DNA of 64,000 nucleotides from Qipengyuania atrilutea (GCF_013370205.1 NZ_JABWGV010000004.1:106103-170102), one strand, 5' to 3'. Numbered from the stretch's first letter, positions 8,321 through 16,825 are shown. Program-made: numbers and translations. Notes: generated by a model from the letters alone, not told the origin.

Positions 8321-9853
8321 ATGAGCGCATTCGGGCGAAAAAACGGAGCGAGCGGCATGAAGCCGGGAGCACGGCCCAGCTTCGGTGTCGCGAAAGCCAT
8401 GAACGGCAGCGATGCTCCGCATCCGGGCGGCCGGGGCGCGGAAAAGCAGTTCCCCCCGCTACCCGACGACGAAGCGAAAGAACGCGCACCCAAGGCCCCC
8501 TCGGCGCAGAATGCCGGCTCCGACGATCCGATGGCGAAGCTCACGGAGCGCGCCAATGCGGTCATGGAAGAACCGAAGGAAGCCACCGGTTTCGAAGCAA
8601 GCGTTCACAAGATCAAGGAACAGGTGCTTCCGCGCCTGCTCGAGCGCGTCGATCCCGAAGCCGCCGCCACGCTCACGAAGGACGAACTATCGGAAGAGTT
8701 TCGTCCGATCATCATGGAAGTGCTGGCCGAACTGAAGGTCACGCTGAACCGCCGCGAACAGTTCGCGCTCGAAAAGGTGCTGATCGACGAACTGCTCGGT
8801 TTCGGTCCGCTGGAGGAGTTGCTCGGCGATCCGGACGTGTCGGACATCATGGTGAACGGTCCGCAGCAGACCTACATCGAAAAAGGCGGCAAGCTCGTGA
8901 TCGCGCCGATCCAGTTCCGCGACGAGCAACACCTGTTCCAGATCGCCCAGCGCATCGTGAACCAGGTCGGTCGCCGCGTCGACCAGACCACGCCGCTCGC
9001 CGACGCCCGCCTCAAGGACGGCAGCCGCGTGAACGTCATCGTGCCGCCGCTCTCGCTGCGCGGCACAGCGATCTCCATTCGTAAATTCTCCGAAAAGCCG
9101 ATCACCATCGACATGCTCAAGGGCTTCGGCTCGATGAGCGAGAAGATGGCGACCGCGCTGAAGATCGCCGGGGCGTGCCGGATGAACATCGTCATCTCCG
9201 GCGGTACGGGTTCGGGCAAAACGACGATGCTCAACGCCTTGTCTAAGATGATCGACCCTGGCGAGCGCGTGCTGACGATCGAGGACGCGGCCGAACTTCG
9301 CCTGCAGCAGCCACACTGGCTACCGCTCGAAACCCGTCCGCCGAACCTCGAAGGACAAGGCGCGATCACCATCGGCGACCTCGTGAAGAACGCGCTGCGT
9401 ATGCGCCCCGACCGCATCATCCTCGGCGAAATTCGCGGCGCGGAATGTTTCGACCTCCTCGCCGCCATGAACACGGGCCACGACGGCTCGATGTGTACGC
9501 TTCACGCCAACAGCCCGCGCGAGTGCCTTGGCCGTATGGAAAACATGATCCTGATGGGCGACATCAAGATCCCGAAGGAAGCGATCTCGCGCCAGATCGC
9601 CGAATCGGTTGACCTGATCGTGCAGGTGAAGCGTCTGCGCGACGGTTCGCGCCGGACGACCAACGTCACCGAAGTCATCGGGATGGAAGGCGACGTCATC
9701 GTGACGCAGGAACTGTTCAAGTTCGAATATCTGGACGAGAGCGAAGACGGCAAGATCCTCGGCGAATTCCGCTCGTCAGGCTTGCGCCCCTACACGCTCG
9801 AAAAAGCGCGGCAGTTCGGCTTCGACCAGGCCTATCTGGAAGCCTGCCTGTAA
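8321..9853 (+). CDS. cpaF: CpaF/TadA-type secretion ATPase
   Basis: A 510-residue GspE-family ATPase of the tight-adherence (Tad/Flp) pilus group, which powers pilin export at the inner membrane. The first 80 residues are a low-complexity polar tail, then a conserved N-domain (FGPLEELLGDPDVSDIMVNG, about 162-181). Walker A GGTGSGKT is at 294-301, followed by RPDRIILGEIRG and the His-box TGHDGSMCTLHANSP. The ATG at 8321 follows GAGG at 8309. No other tad/cpa gene lies in the window, so it either serves a pilus locus elsewhere or is a stand-alone ATPase. Confidence 0.93.
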   Translation: MSAFGRKNGASGMKPGARPSFGVAKAMNGSDAPHPGGRGAEKQFPPLPDDEAKERAPKAPSAQNAGSDDPMAKLTERANAVMEEPKEATGFEASVHKIKEQVLPRLLERVDPEAAATLTKDELSEEFRPIIMEVLAELKVTLNRREQFALEKVLIDELLGFGPLEELLGDPDVSDIMVNGPQQTYIEKGGKLVIAPIQFRDEQHLFQIAQRIVNQVGRRVDQTTPLADARLKDGSRVNVIVPPLSLRGTAISIRKFSEKPITIDMLKGFGSMSEKMATALKIAGACRMNIVISGGTGSGKTTMLNALSKMIDPGERVLTIEDAAELRLQQPHWLPLETRPPNLEGQGAITIGDLVKNALRMRPDRIILGEIRGAECFDLLAAMNTGHDGSMCTLHANSPRECLGRMENMILMGDIKIPKEAISRQIAESVDLIVQVKRLRDGSRRTTNVTEVIGMEGDVIVTQELFKFEYLDESEDGKILGEFRSSGLRPYTLEKARQFGFDQAYLEACL

Positions 9854-9856
9854 GCG

Positions 9857-10087
9857 TCAGCCGGCGGCCATGCCCTTGATCGCCATGACGAGCAGCCCGG
9901 CACCAATGAAGGCGCTGGCGAAGAAGATCGCCATCCACGGGACGTAGCCGACCCGGTCGATGTCGCGCCGTTTCCCGCGCCGCCGCTCGACGTATCCGGC
10001 TATGCCTGCCACCAGCAGAAAGCCGCACGCCCATACGGCGGCGATCTCGGCATCGCTGGCAAAGGTCCAGAGGCGGTGGATTTCCAT
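9857..10087 (-). CDS. Small two-helix membrane protein, unknown function
   Basis: A 76-residue protein starting MEIHRLWTFASDAEIAAVW. Two hydrophobic helices (about 17-34 and 50-70) are joined by a very basic loop RRRGKRR. It ends three bases after the convergent cpaF stop. The start at 10087 was preferred because everything upstream in frame is merely the reverse of the entericidin-like gene. No family is recognised. The amphiphilic pattern, without frameshift, supports a real gene. Confidence 0.6.
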   Translation of the reverse strand: MEIHRLWTFASDAEIAAVWACGFLLVAGIAGYVERRRGKRRDIDRVGYVPWMAIFFASAFIGAGLLVMAIKGMAAG

Positions 10088-10184
10088 GGCAGCGCAGATA
10101 GATACGCCGTCTTCCTTCGGGAACCCCTTGCCGGCCATGCCGTTGTCTGACCACCGGTATTTTTGCCGAAGGAGGACTTGGGTT

Positions 10185-10313
10185 ATGGTTCGTAAAGTAC
10201 TTATCGCCGCAAGCGTTGCATCGCTCGCGTTGACTGCCGCTGCCTGCAACACCGTTCGCGGCGCCGGCGAAGATCTCGAATCCGCTGCGGACGCAGTCGA
10301 CGAAGAAATCTGA
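10185..10313 (+). CDS. Entericidin-like lipoprotein, copy 1
   Basis: A 42-residue peptide: signal sequence MVRKVLIAASVASLALTAAA, lipobox cysteine at C21, then NTVRGAGEDLESAADAVDEE. The pattern of a tiny lipoprotein with C-N-T-x-x-G-x-G-x-D matches the entericidin EcnA/EcnB family, small outer-membrane-associated lipoproteins linked to stationary-phase lysis control. A strong ribosome site (AAGGAGG, 10169-10175) precedes the ATG by about nine bases. A second copy follows at 10429 with a terminator between them, so each is its own transcription unit. Confidence 0.82.
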   Translation: MVRKVLIAASVASLALTAAACNTVRGAGEDLESAADAVDEEI

Positions 10314-10338
10314 TCGGCTTCACTATTATTCCCGAGAA

Positions 10339-10364
10339 CGCCCGCCCCCACCGGCGGGCGTTTT
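10339..10364 (+). terminator. Rho-independent terminator after entericidin-like copy 1
   Basis: A perfect 8-bp GC stem CGCCCGCC (10339-10346) / GGCGGGCG (10353-10360) with a six-base loop is followed by TTTTC. It lies 25 bases after the copy 1 stop and 65 before the copy 2 start. Confidence 0.9.
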
Positions 10365-10428
10365 CATTTGATATTAAGCTGTCTCACCCCTTATGTTCGG
10401 TAGCATTCGCTATCGAGGGACCAGCTCC

Positions 10429-10557
10429 ATGTACCGCAAGTTCGTAGTCGCATTCAGTCTGGCGGCGGTGTCGCTGTCGCTATCTGCATGCAACACCGTG
10501 CGCGGGTTCGGGCAGGACATCACCTCCGTCGCCGATGCGGTCGACGAGGAAACGTAA
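10429..10557 (+). CDS. Entericidin-like lipoprotein, copy 2
   Basis: A 42-residue peptide with signal MYRKFVVAFSLAAVSLSLSA, lipobox cysteine C21 and mature part NTVRGFGQDITSVADAVDEE. It is the same length as the upstream paralogue and shares CNTVRG and ADAVDEE, so the pair is a tandem duplication. A GAGGGA site (10415-10420) lies eight bases before the ATG. Entericidin pairs in enterobacteria act as antidote and toxin. Whether these two have opposed roles is unknown. Confidence 0.8.
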   Translation: MYRKFVVAFSLAAVSLSLSACNTVRGFGQDITSVADAVDEET

Positions 10558-10563
10558 GCGCGA

Positions 10564-11157
10564 CTAGCTTCGCCGGTAGATCAGCACGAGGTTGTTCGCC
10601 GGCATTTCGTAGCGCGCACTGCGTCCGAAGCCGGACTTCGCCGCTAGTTCATCCACATCCTCGATCTTGCGCAACCCCCATTGCGGATCGCGCTCGCTCA
10701 GGCTCCGGTCGAACGCCATATTCGACGGCGCGGTTTCGACATCATCTTCCAGAAACGGGCCGTAGAGCACTAGCGGCGCGCCCTCGATCAGCAGCCGCGC
10801 AGCACCGGCGAACAACCCCTCCGCCGCCCGCCACGGCGCGATATGGATCATGTTGACGCACAGAATCGCGTCGGCATCCGCAACGGGCCAGTCATTGGCC
10901 GCAGCATCGAGTTCGACCGGCGGCAGTAGATTGTCCGGCCCTTCTTCCTCCCGCCATGCCGCAATCGAGGCGAGCGCCTCGCCGTCGCGGTCGCTCGGCT
11001 GCCAGCGCAGTTTCGGAAAGCGCCGTGCGAGGAACAGCGCGTGCTCGCCCGAACCGCTCGCGATTTCGAGCACCAGCCCCTGCGCGGGCAGTTCGCGCTC
11101 CAGCACTTCGGCAATCGGCGCGCTGTTGCGCGCGGCAGCAGGCGCGTGCCGCTTCAC
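10564..11157 (-). CDS. DUF938 family, SAM-dependent methyltransferase-like protein
   Basis: A 197-residue protein with a Rossmann-type glycine motif LEIASGSGEHALFLARRFP near residues 28-46, typical of class I methyltransferases, and the DUF938 segments CVNMIHIAPW and GPF. The GTG start at 11157 overlaps the upstream TGA (GTGA, 11154-11157), so it is the last gene of the leftward 13499-10564 operon. No substrate is known for this family. Confidence 0.85.
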   Translation of the reverse strand: MKRHAPAAARNSAPIAEVLERELPAQGLVLEIASGSGEHALFLARRFPKLRWQPSDRDGEALASIAAWREEEGPDNLLPPVELDAAANDWPVADADAILCVNMIHIAPWRAAEGLFAGAARLLIEGAPLVLYGPFLEDDVETAPSNMAFDRSLSERDPQWGLRKIEDVDELAAKSGFGRSARYEMPANNLVLIYRRS

Positions 11158-11621
11158 CTGCCGGGCTCCGATTTGCCGCCAGTCTTTCGCGCCCGCTTCT
11201 CGCGCACGATCAGCCAGATGAGCAGGCCCGCGGGTCCGGCAACGAAGGTGAGCAGAAGCACCGGCGCCTGAACAAATCGCGAAAAGCCTTTCGCATCGGC
11301 ATCGCGCGCAATCCACAGCCCGGCGAACAGATCGAGCGCGAGGTAATGCACCCAGCCGGTCGTAACCCCGCCATCGGTTGCGAAGATCGCGCGCACGCCC
11401 TCGATCGTCGTGAAGCTCGCCGCTCCGCCCCCGCCCGCTCCGGGATCGAGAACGCCCGATACGATGCCGGCAAGGCACAGCGTGTAGGTCAGGCACAGCA
11501 GCCCGACGCCCAGATACAAGACCGCCGAAAGCAGCGCCGACCAGCGCGGCGCGAAGATCAGCGCAGCCCAAGCGATCATCGCCGCGATATTGGCTAAGCC
11601 GAACAGTGCATTCCAGCTCAT
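11154..11621 (-). CDS. ABA4-like (DUF4281) membrane protein
   Basis: A 155-residue protein with four hydrophobic helices (about 5-22, 27-50, 88-108, 118-138). The segment YLALDLFAGLWIARDA is characteristic of the ABA4-like family, named after a plant protein needed for neoxanthin formation. Bacterial members are found in carotenoid-producing alphaproteobacteria, but their reaction is not settled. Its ATG overlaps the upstream gene's TAA by one base (TAATG) and its TGA overlaps the GTG of the DUF938 gene. Confidence 0.82.
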   Translation of the reverse strand: MSWNALFGLANIAAMIAWAALIFAPRWSALLSAVLYLGVGLLCLTYTLCLAGIVSGVLDPGAGGGGAASFTTIEGVRAIFATDGGVTTGWVHYLALDLFAGLWIARDADAKGFSRFVQAPVLLLTFVAGPAGLLIWLIVREKRARKTGGKSEPGR

Positions 11622-12346
11622 TACGCACGCTCCTCCGCCAGTTTTGGCAATCCCTTCGCGAGACGCCGCAGCGCGTCGTTATCGTACGTATAGCGGCCCC
11701 GCGTCTCCTTCATCGCCAGCGCAAGCGCGGCCTCGGCGACAGTCCGAGCCGGGATCGAGCGGAAGCGGCGATACTGGCCGTGCAGCAGCAGATCGGTGAC
11801 CGGACTGGCGGCGATGGCAAGCCGTTCCTTGCGCCTGCGATCATCTCCGCGACGTCCGCGCAATAGGCCTGGTCGCAGGATGTCGAGCCGCGCGAAGCCG
11901 AGTTTGGCAAGGTCGCGTTCGACCTCGCCCTTGACCCGCAGGTAGAAGTTCTTGGACCCCTGCGCCGCGCCGACCGAGCTTACGGAGATCATGCGCTGCG
12001 TCCCGTGCGCCTTGGCGGCCTTCGCGGTTTCGAGCACCAGTTCCTGGTCGACGCTGCGAAACGCCGCTTCGTCTTGCCCCGACTTGCGCCACGTTGTGCC
12101 GAGCGCATTGACGAGCACCTGCGGGCGTACCGCTTCGAATATGTCGCCCCATTTGTCAGGCTCGGCGACGAACATCTCCATTCTCGCGCCGGGGGGAAGC
12201 GGCATCTCGCGCCGCGCGACGCCGGTGATGCGGATGTCCTCGCGCCCGATCGCCGCTTCGATAATGCTTCTGCCAACGAGGCCGGTCGCACCAACCAGAG
12301 CCACCCGTAGCGGCGTACCGCTTCGCCCACTCTTCCGTTCAGACAT
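11621..12346 (-). CDS. NAD(P)H-binding oxidoreductase, atypical SDR
   Basis: A 241-residue Rossmann protein with the dinucleotide motif [17 protein letters not shown] near residues 15-31, and an [27 protein letters not shown] stretch that has the YxxxK pair in atypical form (Y-L-R-V-K). It resembles the NmrA/HTATIP2 group of NAD(P)-binding epimerase-like proteins. The start overlaps the end of the dGTPase-like gene by eight bases. Its substrate is unknown. The neighbouring ABA4-like protein hints at isoprenoid or lipid chemistry, but that is weak. Confidence 0.82.
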   Translation of the reverse strand: MSERKSGRSGTPLRVALVGATGLVGRSIIEAAIGREDIRITGVARREMPLPPGARMEMFVAEPDKWGDIFEAVRPQVLVNALGTTWRKSGQDEAAFRSVDQELVLETAKAAKAHGTQRMISVSSVGAAQGSKNFYLRVKGEVERDLAKLGFARLDILRPGLLRGRRGDDRRRKERLAIAASPVTDLLLHGQYRRFRSIPARTVAEAALALAMKETRGRYTYDNDALRRLAKGLPKLAEERA

Positions 12347-13499
12347 TGCTTAGGCCGGAAGGAACATGTCCGAAAATCTTGCGGCACTGCTGCATGGCGT
12401 AGAAATCTGTCATGCCGGCCACGAAATCCGCGATGTGGCGCGTGCGATGCGGCTCGCTCGGCGGAAGCGCCTCTTGCCACGGATTAGGCAGCAACTGGTT
12501 GTCCTGCGCATAGGCAGCGAACAGCTTCGCCACCACTTCGCGCGCGCGTTCCGCCGTTTCGATCTGCTCCGCATGGTAGTAGAGCTTCTCGTACATGAAC
12601 CGCTTCAGCCGGCGTTCGCGGTTGGCCATGTCCGGCGAGAAGGTCACGAGCGCATGGGCAGAACCGCGCACGTCCGCGATCGTCATGCCTGGACGAAGCC
12701 TGCTCCGCGTCTGCTCCAGCACGTCGTTCACCATCAGCCCGATCTGGCTCCGGGTCAGTTCGCGCAGCTGCGTTTCGCGCGGCGCATCGGGGAAGCGCGC
12801 CTCGATCCGGCGAAACAAATCCGCGACGAAGTCGAGCGACAGCAACTCGTCCACGTCGAGGAAGCCGGCACGCAGCCCGTCGTCGATGTCGTGATTGTCA
12901 TAGGCGATGTCGTCCGCCACTGCCGCGACTTGCGCTTCGAGCGAAGGAAAGTCGCCGAGCGCAAGCGGAAAGTCCGCGTCGACCCCCGCCAAGGCCCAAT
13001 TAGGTGCCGTTATGGGTCCGTTATGCTTCGCCAGACCCTCGAGCGTTTCCCAAGTCAGGTTCAGACCCGGATGGTCGCAATAGGGGCTTTCAAGCCGCGT
13101 CAGAACCCGCAGCGTATGCGCGTTATGGTCGAACCCGCCGGCGTGGTTCATCGCCGCGGATAAAGCCGCCTCGCCCGCATGCCCGAACGGCGGATGACCG
13201 ATGTCGTGCGCAAGGCACAGCGCTTCGGTCAGGTCTTCGTCGAGGCCCAGTTCACGCGCGATGACCCGGCCGATCTGCGCGACTTCGAGGCTATGCGTCA
13301 GCCGCGTGCGGTAATGGTCGCCGTCCGGCGCGATGAACACCTGCGTCTTGTTCTTGAGCCTGCGAAACGCGATCGAGTGGATGATCCGGTCGCGGTCCCG
13401 CTGAAACTCGCTGCGCGGTCCGCGCGAACCCTCGCGGTTCTCCTCATAAAGACGTCCGCGCGACTGGGCAGGATCGGCAGCGTAGTTCGCTCTGGTCAA
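12339..13499 (-). CDS. dgt: dGTPase-like HD-domain triphosphohydrolase
   Basis: A 386-residue deoxyguanosinetriphosphate triphosphohydrolase-like protein. It carries the HD metal-binding residues in order: [35 protein letters not shown] and [14 protein letters not shown]. The family hydrolyses dNTPs to deoxynucleoside plus triphosphate. The TTG at 13499 ([16 protein letters not shown]) was chosen because family members begin at this point. The frame stays open to 13703, but that extension would cross a terminator hairpin and two further stem-loops. It is the first gene of a four-gene leftward operon. Confidence 0.92.
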   Translation of the reverse strand: MTRANYAADPAQSRGRLYEENREGSRGPRSEFQRDRDRIIHSIAFRRLKNKTQVFIAPDGDHYRTRLTHSLEVAQIGRVIARELGLDEDLTEALCLAHDIGHPPFGHAGEAALSAAMNHAGGFDHNAHTLRVLTRLESPYCDHPGLNLTWETLEGLAKHNGPITAPNWALAGVDADFPLALGDFPSLEAQVAAVADDIAYDNHDIDDGLRAGFLDVDELLSLDFVADLFRRIEARFPDAPRETQLRELTRSQIGLMVNDVLEQTRSRLRPGMTIADVRGSAHALVTFSPDMANRERRLKRFMYEKLYYHAEQIETAERAREVVAKLFAAYAQDNQLLPNPWQEALPPSEPHRTRHIADFVAGMTDFYAMQQCRKIFGHVPSGLSNV

Positions 13500-13592
13500 A
13501 CTCGTCTCTGGTTCGGCACCCCGCGGGGCGGGGCAGGAGGCGCTAACGCTGTAGGCAGGTCGCAGATGACCGGCAAGAGCGACGCGATAGGC

Positions 13593-13626
13593 AAAAGCCG
13601 CACACCCTTGAAAAAGGATGTGCGGC
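13593..13626 (-). terminator. Rho-independent terminator, leftward
   Basis: A 13-bp stem, 13597-13609 pairing with 13614-13626, closes a four-base loop with one G-U pair in the minus-strand RNA. It is followed on the minus strand by four U (plus-strand AAAA at 13593-13596). It ends the racemase transcript or the candidate small RNA. Confidence 0.82.
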
Positions 13627-13720
13627 CCACTCTTCCGGTTGGTGCGACCCGAAGGACCGGAGAGCGTAACGGTAATCTCTGGATAGATCTCTTGCGGTTG
13701 CAAGAGGAACGTCTCGGCGC
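13593..13720 (-). ncRNA. Candidate structured small RNA upstream of dgt
   Basis: Read on the minus strand there are three consecutive stem-loops: a perfect 7-bp stem CTCTTGC/GCAAGAG with a 4-base AACC loop (13689-13706); a 9-bp stem with one bulge (13630-13639 with 13656-13664) enclosing a small CC-UUCG-GG hairpin (13648-13655); and a 13-bp terminator stem ending in TTTT (13593-13626). No Rfam family was recognised. It could also be the 3' leader of the racemase transcript. The 5' end is a guess. Confidence 0.4.
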
Positions 13721-13841
13721 CTCTTTATCGAAGCGACCCGAACGCAGTTCGCATCGCCGGCGCGAAAATCAAAGCAAAAGCACTAAAATATCGACAGATC
13801 GTTCGAGGTCCGCGTTACTGCGAGTGTGCGAATGTAACCGG

Positions 13842-14537
13842 TTACGCTGTTTCCAAAATCCAGTCCGCCGCAGCCTGACAATGGATGTCGGTGGAATCGT
13901 AGATCGGCAGAACATTTGCGTCCGTATCGACGATCGCTTCCATCTCCGTACAGGCGAGGACGATGGCTTCGACGCCCTCCTGCTGTTTGCGGGTGAAGAT
14001 CGTCCGCAGCTTGCGCTCCGCATCGCGCGTCACTTTGCCGACCATGAGTTCTTCGTAGATGATGCGGTCGATCTCCTCGACATTGTCCATGTCCGGCGGC
14101 GCCAGTTCCACCCCGTGTTGCATGAGCCGCTGGCGGTAGAAGGTCTCCGTCATCACATTGCGCGTACCGATCAGAGCGGCGTTCTTGCAACCTTTCGCGG
14201 CCATCTGCCGCCCGACGCATTCCGCGATATGGATTATCGGCACCCCGACCGAATCCGCCACCTGGTCATAAACCTTGTGCATCGAGTTGGCGCCGATCAC
14301 GATGGCGGTGGCGCCCGCGCTTTCGAGCTGACGTGCGCTGGCTGACAGCACTTGCGCGGCGCGTTCCCAATCATCCGCTTCGCGCAGCCCGTGCAACGTT
14401 CTGAAATCAAGGCTTTCGATTACCAGCGGCGCGCTGGCGAGCGGCTCCGATTGTCGCTGCACGAGCCGGTTGATACGCTCGTAATAGGCGAGCGTGGAAA
14501 CCCAGCTCATGCCGCCGATCAGCCCCAGTTTCCGCAC
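13842..14537 (-). CDS. Aspartate/glutamate racemase family protein (YgeA/RacX-like)
   Basis: A 231-residue cofactor-independent racemase-fold protein starting MRKLGLIGGMSWVSTLAYYE. The first catalytic position reads GANSMHK, without the usual Cys. The second, VLACTEME, keeps its Cys. This one-cysteine pattern is known in the broad-specificity YgeA group, so a racemase or epimerase acting on unusual amino acids is possible. A non-racemase role is equally open. The ATG at 14537 is clear. The gene is monocistronic, followed by the terminator at 13593. Confidence 0.88.
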   Translation of the reverse strand: MRKLGLIGGMSWVSTLAYYERINRLVQRQSEPLASAPLVIESLDFRTLHGLREADDWERAAQVLSASARQLESAGATAIVIGANSMHKVYDQVADSVGVPIIHIAECVGRQMAAKGCKNAALIGTRNVMTETFYRQRLMQHGVELAPPDMDNVEEIDRIIYEELMVGKVTRDAERKLRTIFTRKQQEGVEAIVLACTEMEAIVDTDANVLPIYDSTDIHCQAAADWILETA

Positions 14538-14745
14538 GTTATAAACCCCTGCCTGCTCAGTTCCGGTGCAGGCGCCCGCGAAACGCCTGCCTGCGCATCA
14601 AGGTATAAACAGACGCTGCGACTGCGTCCAGCAAGCGAACCCTCACAAAGACTAAGCGGCGCTTGCCTGCCCTGTTCTGACAGGCTTAATGTCGGTTCGT
14701 ACATCGGCGGCCGACCCGATCGCCTTGCCAAGGAGCGCGAGCACC

Positions 14746-15183
14746 ATGAGACTATCCCGTATCTTCGCCCGCCGTGCCCTCTTTCTCAGCGTCATCGGCG
14801 CTGCGGCAGTCGGCATGTCGCCGGTCTCGGCCGCCCCGGCCTCGATCGAAGGCCGATGGAAGGTCGACGACGGAACTTCGATCGTGACCTTCTACAAATG
14901 CGGGGCAGCAATTTGCGGGAGGATCGAGGAGTTTCTCGTTGCCGAGCCGAAAGGCGGCGCGCGTGATCGGAAGAACCCGGACGAGGCGAAGCGGGACCGC
15001 AAATTGAAGGGCTTGCGGATCTTCTGGAACCTGACCGCGGATGGCGACAGCTGGGAAGGCGAAGGGTATACGCCCAAGGATGGCCGCTACTTCAACGCCG
15101 ACCTCAAACGCGCCGGAAACAAGCTCGAAGTGAAAGGCTGCGTCGCGATATTCTGCCGCACCCTCACCTGGACACGGGCGTAG
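14746..15183 (+). CDS. DUF2147 family secreted protein
   Basis: A 145-residue protein. Residues 1-34 are a Sec signal (MRLSRIFARRALFLSVIGAAA, cleavage near VSAAPA). The mature part, IEGRWKVDDGTSIVTFYKCGAAICGRIEEF and later GKGY/Y-T-P-K-DGRYF, is the DUF2147 fold. Four cysteines may form disulfides in the periplasm. The ATG at 14746 has AAGGAG at 14730-14735. An in-frame start at 14689 would put a polar leader before the signal. Function is unknown. Confidence 0.85.
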   Translation: MRLSRIFARRALFLSVIGAAAVGMSPVSAAPASIEGRWKVDDGTSIVTFYKCGAAICGRIEEFLVAEPKGGARDRKNPDEAKRDRKLKGLRIFWNLTADGDSWEGEGYTPKDGRYFNADLKRAGNKLEVKGCVAIFCRTLTWTRA

Positions 15184-15193
15184 ATGAAGGTCC

Positions 15194-16825
15194 TCAGTCG
15201 AGCGCTTTCACGATTTCCTCGACCATCTTCTTCGCGTCGCTGAGCAGCATCATGGTCTGGTCCATGTAGAACACGTCGTTGTCGACCCCCGAATAGCCGA
15301 CACCGCCCATGCTGCGCTTGATGAAGAAGACCTGTTTGGCCTTATCGACATCGAACACCGGCATGCCGTAGATCGGCGATGACTTGTCGGTCTTGGCCGC
15401 GGGGTTCACCACGTCGTTCGCGCCGATGATGAAGGCGACATCGGCCTGCGCGAACTCGCTGTTGATGTCTTCAAGCTCGAACACCTCGTCGTAAGGCACG
15501 TTCGCTTCGGCCAGCAGCACGTTCATGTGCCCCGGCATTCGGCCCGCGACGGGGTGGATGGCGTATTTCACCTCCACACCCTTTTCCTTGAGGATATCTC
15601 CCATTTCGCGCAGCGCGTGCTGCGCCTGTGCGACCGCCATGCCGTAGCCGGGGATGATGATCACCTTTTCCGCCTGTTCGAGCATGAAGGCGGCATCGTC
15701 CGCGCTGCCTTGCTTGTACGGGCGCTGTTCGCCGCCATCCGCAGCACCGCTGGCTGCACTGTCGTCCGCACCGAAGCCGCCCGCGATGACCGAAATGAAA
15801 CTGCGGTTCATCGCCCGGCACATGATGTAACTGAGGATCGCACCGGACGAGCCTACCAGCGCGCCGGTGATGATCATCGCGCTGTTGCCGAGCGTGAAGC
15901 CCATTGCTGCCGCGGCCCAGCCCGAATAGCTGTTCAGCATCGATACGACGACCGGCATGTCCGCTCCGCCGATCGGGATGATCAGGAGGAACCCGATGAC
16001 GAAGGCGAGCGCGAGCACGATCCAGAACAGCATGCCCTCGGCGGGACCGGCAATCGGCTGCATCGCGTAAATCGCCGTCAAAACGATGATCGCGGCAAGC
16101 GTGCCCAGATTGATGATGTGCCGCGCTGGCAGCAGGATCGGCGAGCCGCTCATCCGACCGGAAAGCTTCGCGAATGCGATGACCGACCCGCTGAAGGTAA
16201 TCGCGCCGATCGCCGCTCCCAGGATCATTTCGACCCGGCTGACCGGAGCGATGCTGCCGGCGGCATCGAGAATCCCGAATGCGCCCGGATTGAGGAAAGC
16301 GGCGGCGGCGACCAGAACGGCGGCAAGACCGACGAGGCTGTGGAAGGCCGCGACGAGTTCCGGCATCGAAGTCATCGCGATACGGCGGGCGATCGTCAGC
16401 CCGATGACCGCGCCGATCGCGATGGCGACCACGATTTCAGCGAAAGAGGCCCAGTCGGGCATGAACACGTCAGTGCAAAGTCCGGTGCCCCCGCTGGCGA
16501 CCAGCTCGTCACACGGGTTGCTGCCCGGAAAATGCGTCGCCAGCGTCGTCACGACCGCGATGGCCATGCCGATCATGCCATAGCGGTTCCCTGTGCGGCT
16601 CGTCGCAGGCGATGACAGGCCGCGCAGCGCAAGGATGAAGAACACGCCCGCCACGAGATAGGCGAGCGCGACCCATGGGTTCACTGCCTCGCCGGTCGCC
16701 GCGTGTGCGGGAGTTGCCGTTAGGACCGTCATTCCGGCGAATGCCGGTATCCAGAAGCGCAACTGTCGTAGCTGGACCCCGGCTAGTGCCTGGGTGCTGT
16801 GGTTGGAGAAGAGCGAACCCATCAC
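15194..16825 (-). CDS. pntB: NAD(P) transhydrogenase subunit beta, with repeat-derived N-terminus
   Basis: PntB is the membrane and NADP-binding subunit of the proton-translocating transhydrogenase (NADH + NADP to NAD + NADPH). The normal protein starts near GEAVNPWVALAYLVAG. Nine or so membrane helices follow, then the NADP domain III with IIPGYGMAVAQAQHALREM and GANDVVNPAAK. The first 45 or so residues are extra and include RFWIPAFAGMT, the translation of a dispersed palindromic repeat, followed by LTATPAHAA, which looks like a signal-peptide end. GTG at 16825 overlaps the pntAB stop (GTGA); ATG at 16822 or 16732 are alternatives. Confidence 0.93.
   Translation of the reverse strand: MMGSLFSNHSTQALAGVQLRQLRFWIPAFAGMTVLTATPAHAATGEAVNPWVALAYLVAGVFFILALRGLSSPATSRTGNRYGMIGMAIAVVTTLATHFPGSNPCDELVASGGTGLCTDVFMPDWASFAEIVVAIAIGAVIGLTIARRIAMTSMPELVAAFHSLVGLAAVLVAAAAFLNPGAFGILDAAGSIAPVSRVEMILGAAIGAITFSGSVIAFAKLSGRMSGSPILLPARHIINLGTLAAIIVLTAIYAMQPIAGPAEGMLFWIVLALAFVIGFLLIIPIGGADMPVVVSMLNSYSGWAAAAMGFTLGNSAMIITGALVGSSGAILSYIMCRAMNRSFISVIAGGFGADDSAASGAADGGEQRPYKQGSADDAAFMLEQAEKVIIIPGYGMAVAQAQHALREMGDILKEKGVEVKYAIHPVAGRMPGHMNVLLAEANVPYDEVFELEDINSEFAQADVAFIIGANDVVNPAAKTDKSSPIYGMPVFDVDKAKQVFFIKRSMGGVGYSGVDNDVFYMDQTMMLLSDAKKMVEEIVKALD
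16727..16756 (-). repeat. WIPAFAGMT-type palindromic repeat inside pntB
   Basis: The plus strand holds CGTCATTCCGGCGAATGCCG and then GTATCCAGAA. The core CCGGC (16734-16738) / GCCGG (16743-16747) with a GAAT loop is the dispersed repeat seen in many proteobacterial genomes, including sphingomonads. On the minus strand it reads in frame as FWIPAFAGMT within pntB. Confidence 0.8.
16771..16796 (-). repeat. Degenerate half of a second palindromic repeat inside pntB
   Basis: GCTGGACCCCGG (16771-16782) is identical to the first 12 bases of the complete palindrome at 54301. The remaining bases, up to GCCTGGGTG, are a decayed right arm. It lies 14 bases from the 16727 repeat, so the two form a compound element within the pntB 5' region. 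Confidence 0.5.

Larger units (their letters stand above)
13500..13841. other. 342-base intergenic region holding a structured transcript candidate
   Basis: This is the only gap over 300 bases. From right to left on the minus strand it holds an AT-rich strip (about 13770-13800, possible promoter), three successive hairpins, the last one terminator-like, and then a GC-rich leader (13500-13590) before dgt. An open frame on the minus strand crosses it, but no protein family is visible in that translation. Confidence 0.6.

Noticed and set aside
13500..13703. 68-residue N-terminal extension of dgt
   Set aside because: It crosses three hairpins including a terminator and has no family similarity.
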